Shown: positions 42,679-52,936 of the stretch, piece after piece
How positions within the stretch are numbered: position 1 is the stretch's first letter
How the letters are laid out: each line of letters begins with the position of its first letter
Assembly (NCBI GenBank): GCA_949987705.1
Contig: OX465281.1
Span: 168,654,516 to 168,718,515 of the forward strand
DNA from: Thereva unica
Taxonomy: Eukaryota; Arthropoda; Insecta; Diptera; Therevidae
Direction: 5' to 3'
DNA: 64,000 nucleotides
Translations under genes and position numbers: made by a program
Notes under the pieces: model-generated
The model's database searches: none
What the model was told of the DNA's origin: nothing
Seen by the model: the letters and a program-made list of their open reading frames with translations, nothing else

Positions 42679-42700
42679 CGCCATTTAAGAAGAAGAAGAA

Positions 42701-42731
42701 GCTTCTCTATTTGTCCGAGAGCCAACGCCAT
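42701..42731 (-). pseudogene. First codons of Copia gag, separated from the rest by the RTE
   Basis: On the minus strand an ATG at 42731-42729 starts a frame that runs into the duplicated target bases. It would continue in the same phase at 27695. About ten codons lie here. The position just downstream of the leader supports it as the native gag start. Confidence 0.8.
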
Positions 42732-42842
42732 TTTGTATATTTTTTTTTTCACTCGCAATTAAACGCGACAATTTTGTTTGCTCAATTCTCTTGCGCGACA
42801 CACGGGCGATTAAGCACTTTTTTTTCGGAAACTTTTAAAATC

Positions 42843-42857
42843 CTGGGCCCATAACCT
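42843..42857 (-). promoter_or_regulatory. Copia primer-binding site (initiator tRNA-Met type)
   Basis: The plus strand reads ctgggcccataacct one base from the LTR edge (42859). In minus orientation this is the site known in Drosophila copia to pair with an internal half of initiator tRNA-Met rather than its 3' end. Confidence 0.8.
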
Positions 42858-42858
42858 A

Positions 42859-43011
42859 TGATGGGAATATTGAATAAAAAACACTCTTCGTACGATATTA
42901 TTACATATATTTAATATTTCGACCGACCGGGATACAATCTAGTTGCGGACTGACTGAAACTAACTCTTATGTGTATGTGGTTCAAGAGAAGAAGTGTTGC
43001 CAGTGCTAACA
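42859..43011 (-). repeat. Copia 5' LTR (153 bp)
   Basis: Partner of the LTR at 23524-23670, ending 'gtgctaaca' on the plus strand before the target duplication acatt (43012-43016). It contains a 9-nt insertion (ttgccagtg) next to its outer end and one other small indel relative to the partner. Confidence 0.9.
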
Positions 43012-43016
43012 ACATT

Positions 43017-44029
43017 AACCATTTGTTAAATGAATAATGGAGAGTAAAAGCACGTTAAAAGCAAAATAAGATAAGGATGTTCGATATAACATCAATGCGT
43101 CGAATTCACTCGATGTTTACAAAGGTTGTATTTTCATAGAACTTCGAATCTATTCTAAATTAAAATAAACTCCTGTTTACATTAATCAAGGCAAGCGGTT
43201 AGTTTGGCGAGTTCGTAAGGGCAAACAGCTAAAGCCTTATTTACGCCTAAACATGGAAAACAAGGTGTTTTTTTTATAAAATTATGCGATTTCTCACCTT
43301 TTTATAAGCAATATAAGTAATTTTTCATTTGTATCCGATAACCACAATATAAATAAATTATTATTATTTTCTTTATTTACACATTTTTGACGTGACAACG
43401 GTAAATCGGTTTAAGATAGGAGGCGCGTGTGAAAATGTCCCGCACACAAAAAAAAAATTTGCTTCGAAATATATAATTTATTAATTGAGAAAATAATACA
43501 AAACGTAATAACAGACGTTGTCACGTTCAAATTAATAGACGTTGTCACGTTAAAATACGGACGTGATACTTCACATCCAAGACCATTAATTTTTTTTTAC
43601 ATTTCGAAACGAACTTTTTTTTCTCCTTTAGTCTAAAAAAAGTGGGGTACTCAAAATTATTCTATCAGATGGCGCTATAAGCTATTTCAATTGCTCAATA
43701 TATGAGATGGTGCTACCAGTTAGTCGAAAAGTGTTTACTTGCATTGTTGATAACAGATGGCATTAGATGATTAACAAAATGTGTTCATTTAAAAGTGGTT
43801 AGTCACAACTATGGTGTCTATAAAAAACATATGTAGTTCATAGTATAAAAGTACAGTAAAATTTTTTTCGATTCCCACTTTAACCAAGTTTGTAATTGTA
43901 ATTTATTTCTAAAAATATGACATATTCGCTACAAGTTAGTCGAATCAAGCACTGTTGATGTCAGATAGCACTCCCTATCATTTCGATGATTAACAAAAGG
44001 CGTTCATATAAAACTGGTACGCGTCTCAA
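43017..44029. other. No gene; short inverted motif cluster at 43389-43570
   Basis: Host-level DNA continuing from 23518 across the Copia insertion. The 11-mer gacgtgacaac / gttgtcacgtt occurs at 43389, 43515 and 43538 in both orientations, with another 'gacgtgat' at 43561. This may be a remnant of a TIR element. Nothing else is recognised. Confidence 0.35.
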
Positions 44030-45215
44030 GAGGACGGATTACCTTTTCTTCACCACTCTATCGACATGGGAATCAATTGAAATGGTATTATAAGTAGAAT
44101 ACCATAAGCGATATATAGTATACTCAATATATGGTTAGGATCTATGGCGGTCATCTCAAGAGGGCGGAATATCATTTTCTTCACATCCCCTTCGACATGG
44201 GTATCAAATAAAAGGGAATGATAAGTAGAATACAATGAGCAATATATTACTCCGTGGATATACTCAATATCTGCGGCGGCCATCTTAAGAGGACGCATTA
44301 CTATTTTCTTCACCACAGCCTCAAATGAAAGGATATGATATATAGAATACAATAAACTATGTCGTTAAATCCACGGCGGCCGTCTCAAGAGGGCGGCCGA
44401 CCATTTCTTCACAATCCCCTCGACATGGGTCTCAACTGAAAGCGAATCATAAGTAGAATACCACAAGCGATATAGTATACTCAATATATGGTTAGATCCA
44501 TGGCGGTCATCTGAAGAGGGCGGATTACCATTTTCTTCACAACCCCTTGCCATGGCTATCAAATGAAAGGGAATGCTAAGCAGAATACCATAAGCAATAT
44601 AGTATACTCAATCCACGGCGGCGATCTCAAGAGGAGCCATTAGCATTTTCTTCACCACCCCCTCGACATAGGTATCAAATGAAAGGGTGTGTTAATTAGA
44701 ATACAATAAGCTATGTCGTAAAATCCATGGCAGCCGTCTCAAGAGGGCGGACTACCATTTCTTCACCACCCCCTCGACATAGGTATCAATTGAAAGGGTA
44801 TCATAAGTAGAATGCCATAAGCGATATAGTATACTCAATATATGGTTAGATCCTTGACGGTTATCTCAAGAGGGCAGATTACCATTTTCTTCACATACCC
44901 CTCGACATGGGTATCAAATGAAAGGGTATCATAAGTAGAACACAATAAGCGATATTGTATTCTCAATATATGGTTAGATCCACGGCGGTCATCTCAAGAG
45001 GGCGGATTACCATTTTCTTCACAACCCCCTTGACATGGGTATCAAATGAAAGGGAATGATAAGTAGAATACAATAAGCTATATAGTACCTATACTAAATA
45101 TCATATATAGTTAGATCCCCGGCGGCCATCTCAAGAGGACGCATTACCATTTTCTTCACCACCCCCTCGAAAAAGGTATCAAATGAAAGGGTGTGATAAG
45201 TAGAATACATTTTTT
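44030..45215 (+). repeat. Minisatellite array D (diverged relative of the Helentron array)
   Basis: About ten units of the same repeat (catctcaagagggcggatta, gacatgggtatcaaatgaaa, tactcaatatatggttagat) in plus orientation. They differ consistently from arrays A-C, for example 'tatggttagatcc' instead of 'tatcatttggtcc'. It is not flanked by the ggaacgaagttcc Helentron ends. Confidence 0.85.
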
Positions 45216-45730
45216 TTATTTAGAATGTTATTAAAATAAAAAAGAGTGATATCCCACCAAAAAAAAACATTAAAAATGTGAATTAGAAGTTCGTGGGCGC
45301 GGAAATTATTTATTGGGACAGTTTAAAACACACTTATTACAAAAAGAAGTGATATGGATTAGTCAAGATGAATCGTTAATAGCATGAAATAATTAAACAC
45401 TTTAATATACAGGGTATTTTACACTAAGAAGCTAGTCCGTTAGGGGGTGATTCCTGGATGTATTTAGAGAAAATATTGTTCCAGAAAATGGGGCTATCAG
45501 CTCTATCCACTGAGATACAGGGGTTTATGATTCGAACTTATGATATACTCGTATGTATGATTAAAACAAATTGCGAGGAAAATATGGCGCATGAATTTTA
45601 CGAATTGTGTTCCGGGACGTATGGCTGACGCTCTCTAAGTATTTCACTTATATTTATTTTTCGTGGGTGGTTACCATTTTAAGGATATTTCATGAGTGTT
45701 TATTTTACCAGAAAAACCCCATAAGTTTGT
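45216..45730. other. No gene recognised
   Basis: AT-rich DNA with 'acagggtattttacac' at 45410. It may be the downstream body of a Helitron ending at 45759, but there is no coding signal. Confidence 0.3.
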
Positions 45731-45759
45731 CACGGGCAATGCCGTGCGGATCTTACTAG
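45731..45759 (+). mobile_element. Helitron-like 3' terminus (hairpin plus CTAG)
   Basis: cacgggcaatgccgtg forms a short GC-rich stem-loop, followed ten bases later by ctag and a T. A subterminal hairpin 10-12 nt before CTRR|T is the hallmark of canonical Helitron 3' ends. The matching 5' TC end was not located. The minisatellite 44030-45215 lies upstream and may belong to the same element. Confidence 0.55.
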
Positions 45760-47815
45760 TTAATATTTCAGAACTTAAGATTTCTTTCTGGCGATTTTAA
45801 CTATACTATTGTACTGTAACTCCTCACACTGATGTCCCTGCAAGGCTCGTGTCAAGCTCAGCGCTACAAAAACCAATTACTGCCTCATTTCCATCAATCG
45901 CACCGCCCTATCTTCCATTCCAATGAGCGAGCTGTAATTAATGGCTGTTTCTCAACGTCCAAATTGTAATGTTGGCTGTGCGTCTATGGTAAAACGAAGG
46001 TGTAGGTACACTGCAGTATGTGCACTCCCGTGCACTCCCGTATACTCATTCATCGAGCTTTGGTTAAATTATATTGATACTACATAACAGTCGTTAATTC
46101 TATCTTAACAGACAATCCTTTACCAATTCGGCAATGCTAGTCCCGCAGCACCAGACTAGCCCGATCGATTCATCCCTGCTGCCAACATCTTCTTTCATGC
46201 ACCACTAAAATAAATCATTCAAACATTAAAGTTCAACTGCGAAGAAATCTTCCGCAGTCACTGTTTCGAATACCTAAGAGACGACTGACTAATGGCATGT
46301 CGAAATGATAGCACAAAGCGCATAAATAGCAGAAAAAGCAATTTTCAAAAGGAAAGTCTCAGTCGTATATAATCTCGTTTTATAACTTAAAATTCTTAAT
46401 GTTGAACTTTAACTAAGAAAATTGAAACTTAAAATAAACTTTCGTTCTAATTCTAGAATTTCTAAAGTTTCAAGAAGTTTTAATAAAAACTTCACACAAA
46501 CGAGCGAGAGAATAAAAGGGATTTAAGACCCATACACAAAATAAAGATAAAGACATAAAGCTGCTCCAATGAAAGCCTAGGCCTTGGCTAAGAATAAGCT
46601 ATTTATTCCTAGACGTGTGCCTCTGATGAAGGTTGATAAATTATTCTAATATTAAAAGCAAACTCACTTTCATCATCACATCATGACCTCTATTCTCCTT
46701 ACAAATGTGTGAGCTTAGCACAGGATGTGAAAGGACATCAAACAAAGCATAAGTCCTTGCAACACGCGAAAGACTTCTAGATTACTCAATTAAAATTTCG
46801 GAATAGTTTTAACCTTTTATGAAAAAGGCTCAGCTTCAAACGTCACAATGCTGAAACTTTCACGAATTCTCTAGCACGCATGGAGAAGATAGAACAAAAA
46901 GTCAAAGTAGAATCTAAGAACTCCCTTGTGTGCTGGTAGCATTACTGTTCTCGACTGTGTAGACATTTCGTTGCGCATTTCTTATAGTTGCATCACTGAC
47001 TGAAATGGAGGTCTTACTTATGTCCTCATCAATGACTTTTTTTTATCTAAAATGGAGACAAGGGTTCCGCTTAAGGCAGTTAACTATGAATTCGTGAATG
47101 TGGCTTCATGCTGCTAAAGTGGATTTTCTGCCAAAGCTCTTTGTGTTTAAATTTGGTAAAAGTGCATTTGAGGGATTCTGGTGGCCAATCTGTTGACCTT
47201 GTAATATTATTACAGATGACCTCTGGCTTTCCCCTTTGTAGAAAACCAAGATTTTGTGGTTATGCTTGAGGCGTCTTACAGATTGTTATCGTGCTCTGCA
47301 TGTCTAAGGATTATTATTTATGTTTTGCTGTGTTGACAGTAAGTGTGCTTCTTATTCTATTGTTTTTTAAGGACGCCCCATTCGGTGTTGATGCCACAAT
47401 GAATTGGGATTTAGACAAAGCCTTTTATCTACATATATACATATAAACTTGAAATCGGCTGGACCAAATTGTATACTTTCTTTGCAGTTTTTTTTTCGTA
47501 ATTGCTATGTGAAGGTTTAGGAAAAAAACTGAACAAATTCTCCACTGGTGGCGCTGTAGGCGCACATTTTCTTTTTCAGTTTAATTTGTAGCAACCAAAA
47601 TTTAAAAAATAAATTGAAATATTGTGTCACTGGCGAAGACCCCTTTGAAAATTTATTATAACTTAGCATTAGACACCTTTTTATAATGATAATAAAATGT
47701 AATTGTCAAATTCGTGGAAGGGAGTTCAAACACATGACCTTTTTAGCTGCGCGCGTCGTAAAGTAGGATTAGAGAACAAAGAGATTCTTGAATCAAATTT
47801 TATGCATAAAAAAAA
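45760..47815. other. No gene or named repeat recognised
   Basis: About 2 kb of comparatively complex sequence without a long open frame, tRNA or clear repeat. A short direct repeat gtgcactcccgt occurs at 46019-46042. This is one of the least repeat-like stretches in the window. Confidence 0.4.
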
Positions 47816-48081
47816 TCAGGTGCGGTCATGGGACCCCCATCAGGAACGAAGTTCCTTACGATTTTTCTACAACTGCGAATGTAACTCCAAATAAAATCTG
47901 AATATTTTATTTATTTTTACTTTATACCATTTTTCAAGCAAATAATGTAAAGGATCGAATCAAATCAAAAATTTAATTTAATATTTTAGAAAAATATTCA
48001 TTATAATATTAACATTCCAAAACTTTCCAAAAAAAAATTTCAAATTTTATCACCAATTGTAACATAGAAATTTATTTTTAT

Positions 48082-48741
48082 TTATTTTTGATTTGGTGAT
48101 ATATAAACAGCTACAATAACTATTTCATGATCGTTTCTTATTTTACAAATCACTGAACAAATGTCTCCAACTGATGAATGTCTAGTACTCAATGTACTCA
48201 TGTTTGACCAAATAGTTTCCATATTTGGTTGGCAAATGTTGACACTATCTTTATAGTTTTGGTATATTGCGACCCCACCTGCATGAATACATATTGTCTC
48301 GTTTATAATGAGAAATGCAATTGTTTCAGTAAGTAATAGAATATTACAATTTTCAGTAACTGGATCAATGAAATCTAAAATATGATTTTTTAAACTTTGG
48401 CAATTAAAAGTTAATACTGAAAGACCTATTTTGTTACAAATCATATCCAAAACCATTTGCGTTCTGGTCTGCAATGTGTTTAAAGATAATCTTTGAAATT
48501 CTTGCAGCAATTTCTCTGTTGATCTAGCTTGCTTTCGATTAAACTTAAATTTCGTTGGATCATCTTGAGGTGTTACAATATATAAATTTTCTATATTTGT
48601 TGCACGAGATAACGCAACGTATACAAGTTCTTGGGAATGATCTTTGCTGTACTCGTAAATAATTTCACTGAAAGTTCCACCCTGCGATTTATGTATGCTC
48701 ATAGCGCAAGCCGCAATTAAAGGTGGTGTTCCACTTATCAT
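48082..48741 (-). pseudogene. Helicase-C/endonuclease fragment, truncated (copy C)
   Basis: Same protein as in copy B up to 'AVYISPNQ' (helicase motifs V and VI, start of endonuclease). A deletion at about 48072 then removes the second half of the endonuclease, including GDFNIN. A 6-bp deletion removes two residues (YH) near 48540. It has no functional potential. Confidence 0.8.
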
Positions 48742-51165
48742 ACCCTGTCATTTGATACCCATGTCGAGGGAACTGTGAAGAAAATGGTAATCCGCCCTCT
48801 TGAGATGGCCGCCATGGACCAAACGATATATTGAGTACACTATATTCCTTATGGTGTCCCACTTATCATACCCTTTTATTTGATACCCATGTCTCGGGTG
48901 TTGTGAAGAAAATAGTAATCCGCCCTCTTGAGATGACCGCCATGAAGATAAAGACATAGCCTACTGCATTTTACTTATAATGCCCTTTCATTTGATACCC
49001 ATGCCGAGGGGGTTGTGAAGAAAATGGTAATCCGCCCTCTTGAGATGGCCGCCATGGACCAAATGATATATTGAGTATGCTATATTGCTTATGGTGTTTC
49101 ACTTATCATACTCTTTCATTTGATACCCATGTCGAGGGAACTGTGAAAAAAAATGGTAATCCGCCCTCTTGAGATGGCCGCCATGGACCAAACGATATAT
49201 TGAGTACACTATATTCCTTATGGTGTCCCACTTATCATACCCTTTTATTTGATACCCATGTCTCGGGTGTTGTGAAGAAAATAGTAATCCGCCCTCTTGA
49301 GATGACCGCCATGAAGATAAAGACATAGCCTACTGCATTTTACTTATAATGCCCTTTCATTTGATACCCATGCCGAGGGGGTTGTGAAGAAAATGGTAAT
49401 CCGCCCTCTTGAGATGGCCGCCATGAACCAAATGATATATTGAGTATGCTATATTGCTTAAGGTATTCCACTTATCATACCCTTTCATTTGATAGCCATG
49501 TCTCGGGTGTTGTGAAGAAAATAGTAATCCGCCCTCTTGAGATGGCCGTCATGAATATAAAGACATAGCCTACTGCATTCTACTTATAATGCCCTTTCAT
49601 TTGATACCCATGTCGAGGGAGTGGTGAAGAAAATGGTAATCCGCCCTCTTGAGATGACCGCCATGGACCAAACGATATACTGAATATACTGTATTGCTTA
49701 TGGTGTTCTACTTATCATACTCTTTCATTTGATACCCATCTCGAAGAGGTTGTGAAGAAAATGGTAATCCGCCCTCTTGAGATGGCCGCCATGGACCAAA
49801 TAATAAATTGAGTATACTATATTGCTTATGGTGTTTCACTTATCATACTCTTTCATTTGATACCCATGTCGAGGGAACTGTGAAGGAAATGGTAACCCGC
49901 CCTCTTGTGGTGGCCGCCATGGACCAAACGATATATTGAGTACACTATGTTCCTTATCGTGTCCCACTTATCATACCCTTTCATTTGATACCCATGTCTC
50001 GGGTGTTGTGAAGAAAATAGTAATCCGCCCTCCTGAGATGACCGCCATGAATATAAAGACATAGCCTACTGCATTCTACTTATAATGCCCTTTCCTTTGA
50101 TACCCATGTCCTGGGGTTGTGAAGAAAATGGTAATCCGCCCTCTTAAGATGACCGCCATGGACCAAACGATATATTGAATATTCTATATTGCTTATGGTG
50201 TTTTACTTATCATACTCTTTCATTTGATACCCATCTCGAAGGGGTTGTGATGAAGATGGTAATCCGCCCTCTTGAGATGGCCGCCATGGCCCAAATGATA
50301 AATTGAGTATACTATTGCTTATGGTGTTCCACTTATCATACTCTTTCATTTGATACCCATGTCGAGGGCACTGTGAAGAAAATGGTAATCCGCCCTCTTG
50401 AGATAACCGCCATGGACCAAACGATATATTGAGTATACTATATTGGTTATGGTGTTCTACTTATCATACTCTTTCATTTGATACCCATCTCAAAGGGGTT
50501 GTGAAGAAAATGGTAATCGGCCCTCTTAAGATGGCCACTATTGACCAAATGATAGATTGAGTATACTATATTGCTTATGAAGTTCTACTTTTCATAGCCT
50601 TTTATTTTGATACCCATGTCTGGGTGTTATGCAGAAAATGGTAACCCGCCCTCTTGAGATGGCCGCCATGAATATAAAGACATAGCCTATGGCATTCTAC
50701 TTATAATGCCCTTTCATTTGATACCCATCTCAAGTTGGTTGGGAAGATAATGGTAATCCGCCCTCTTGAGATGACCGTCATGGACCAAACGATATGTTGA
50801 ATATTCTATATTGCTTATGGTGTTCTACTTATCGTACTCTTTGATTTGATACCCATCTCGAAGGGGTTGTGAAAAAAATGGTAATCCGCCCTCTTGAGAA
50901 GGCTGCCATGGACCAAACGATAAATTGAGTATACTATATTGCTTATGGTATTCTACTTATCATACTCTTTCATTTGATACCCATGTCGAGGGGGTTGTGA
51001 AGAAAATGGTAATTCACCCGCTGGAGATGTCCGCCATGGACCAAATGATATTTTGAGTATACTATATTGCTTATGGTGTTCTACTTATCATATCCTTTCA
51101 TTGGATACCCATGTCGAAGGGGTTGTGAAGAATATTTCAATCCGCCCTCCTGAGCGGCCTCCATG
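48735..51165 (-). repeat. Minisatellite array C (about 20 units)
   Basis: Longest of the arrays and in the same orientation as array B. It starts at the same junction with the helicase fragment and ends in the same degenerate units before the 470-bp single-copy block (51170-51620). Expansion accounts for the larger size of copy C. Confidence 0.9.
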
Positions 51166-51732
51166 GATCTAAAGGTATATACTATATTGCATTGTTATGG
51201 TAGCTAAAGCTGTGTGCAAAATTTCAGCATGATAGGATACCCGGAAGTATTTGTAAAATCGATTGCAAAATTTGTTCCTTGAAGAAAACAGTAATCCGTC
51301 CTCTTGAGACCACGGCCATGAATCTGACGGTATAATTGGTATACCATAGTGCATTGTCATCGGAGCTGAAGCTGTGTGCAAAATTTCAGGGTGATCGGGT
51401 AACCAGAAGTATTCAAAAAATCGATTGCAAGATTTGTACCGGACAAACAAACAGACAAGAAAGCATAAGCATCTATCCTCGATAATGACCAATGCAAAAA
51501 GTGTGCACGTTCGTCATGCATGACACTTTGCATCATCATTTCTTCCTATAGCTATCGGTGCAAATTGATTCCAATTTCTAAAGAAAAACACTGCATTCTG
51601 ATTTAATAAATTCACAAATTGCCTACTGGGATCGATACTCGCACGCATACATACACAAAATATCGCATTTTCTTACGTGACGATTTCTCCCAATTCACTC
51701 TACCCGCAAGCCGCGTTAAGGAACTTCGTTCC

Positions 51733-52160
51733 AAAAAGGTCACAGATGTAAGAGCTTCTTCGGAATGGTTTTATGATTTAGTGGGCCCTGGTTTTGCATT
51801 GGTTATTTTTAGATGTAATTAAAGTGCGATGCCGTAGTATTTGCAAAAAGTGAAAGTGTGGTATTGAATTTCTAGGGCGACTTCCGACAAACACTTCACG
51901 TGATTCCGAACTCAACACCGGCGGATGAATTAAATGCATGTCTCAAGTCATCGTATTTGTGACGAAACGTGAAAACCATTTCATTGAGTATATTAATATG
52001 CGAGTGTTCCTGCAACAGGATAGAACCGCAGAATTTTTCTCCAAAGAACTTCTGAGAATCGGAAATGGACAAATTCCGGTAGATACTTCCAGTGGTTTAA
52101 TATCGATTCCACCTGCAATTTGCCACACCATTTGAACGAAAGATGAACTCATCACTAATG
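51733..52160. other. No gene recognised
   Basis: Sequence between Helentron copy C and the next transposon. Short open frames only, with no domain. Confidence 0.35.
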
Positions 52161-52162
52161 TA

Positions 52163-52934
52163 GGAGAGCGTGGGGTATTGAGAGCCGCCGGGTAATGGGA
52201 GCTATGGTGATTGAACGGAACGCATGCACTTTAGCGCGATCGTGTGAGCTTGGCTGCTTCCGCCGACCATCGGCAACTTCACTTAAGGCGCCACAACCCT
52301 TTTAGTGCCATGCGTTGAGTCACATGAAACGGTTGTGTGTTTTTCGCTCCGAGCTTATAGTAAACTGTCGATTTCGATCCCCAAGGTAAGTGCGAAGTTG
52401 TGTTCTCATTTTATTTAGTTTATGCTTATTACATACCTAGATTGATTGACTAACCAGTTCAATTGGTTAAAATGTCATTGAAAGTAGGATTGCGTATTTT
52501 GTTTTTACTTTTCAAAATGGTGGGCAGTGGGTAATGGGAGCCTAGAGTTGAAAACTTTGTTTTGTTTGATATGTTGTTTTTTTATTTGTTTATTTTATAG
52601 ACAGGCTTTGTACTGTTAACTGTTTAATTTAAAGTATGTTTCATTGGTATGTTTAGTTTAACTTTCGGATAAAAATAATCATTTAGGCTCCCATTTCCAG
52701 TATGAGCGTAAATAGGTTCTCATTACCCATATGTGTCGGGTAATGGGAGCGACTGATTTTTTTTGTAAAATCGATATTGTACCTTAATACAAAACTTAAA
52801 TTGATTAAAGATGTGATTAGATGAGAGTTTAATCATCAAAGTAAGAGTTCCTAATAAATAATTATAAGATTCTTAATAAATGTGGTTTGAATCTAAAGTT
52901 TTCCTTAGTAGGCTCCCATTACCCTATTCTCCCC
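52163..52934. mobile_element. TA-flanked TIR transposon, non-autonomous
   Basis: Termini ggagagcgtggggtattgag (52163) and, inverted, ggggagaatagggtaatggg (ending 52934) are similar, with TA on both sides (52161-52162 and 52935-52936), suggesting the Tc1/mariner/pogo group. Copies of gggtaatgggagc or its complement lie near 52190, 52528, 52685, 52720, 52738 and 52912, so the terminal motif is repeated inside. There is no transposase. Confidence 0.7.
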
Positions 52935-52936
52935 TA

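Larger units (their letters stand above)
27706..42700 (+). mobile_element. RTE-clade non-LTR retrotransposon, interrupted by another LINE
   Basis: A plus-strand RTE LINE with a GC-richer 5' leader (27706-27850), endonuclease (27850-28713) and RT (40483-42678), ending in an (aag)n tail at 42688-42700 after 'gccatttaag'. Without the nested LINE at 28714-40479 it would be about 3.2 kb, a normal RTE length. The Copia gag target is duplicated on both sides. Confidence 0.92.
23524..43011 (-). mobile_element. Copia (Ty1-like) LTR retrotransposon with nested insertions
   Basis: One element in minus orientation: the 5' LTR is at 42859-43011 and the 3' LTR at 23524-23670. The 5-bp target duplication acatt is at 23519-23523 and 43012-43016. 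A primer-binding site and polypurine tract sit in the right places. The internal order gag, protease, integrase, RT, RNase H is that of Copia. Apart from a 15-kb RTE-based insertion (27706-42700), the element is about 4.5 kb. Two single-base frameshifts and the insertion make it non-functional. Confidence 0.93.
47816..51732 (-). mobile_element. Helentron-type element, copy C
   Basis: Same termini as copy B (left tcaggtgcggtcatgggacc, right ttaaggaacttcgttcc) in the same orientation, 3.9 kb long. It has a larger minisatellite than copies A and B and a shorter coding remnant. Flanks are A-rich (cataaaaaaaa on the left, aaaaaggtcac on the right), as for copy B. Confidence 0.85.
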
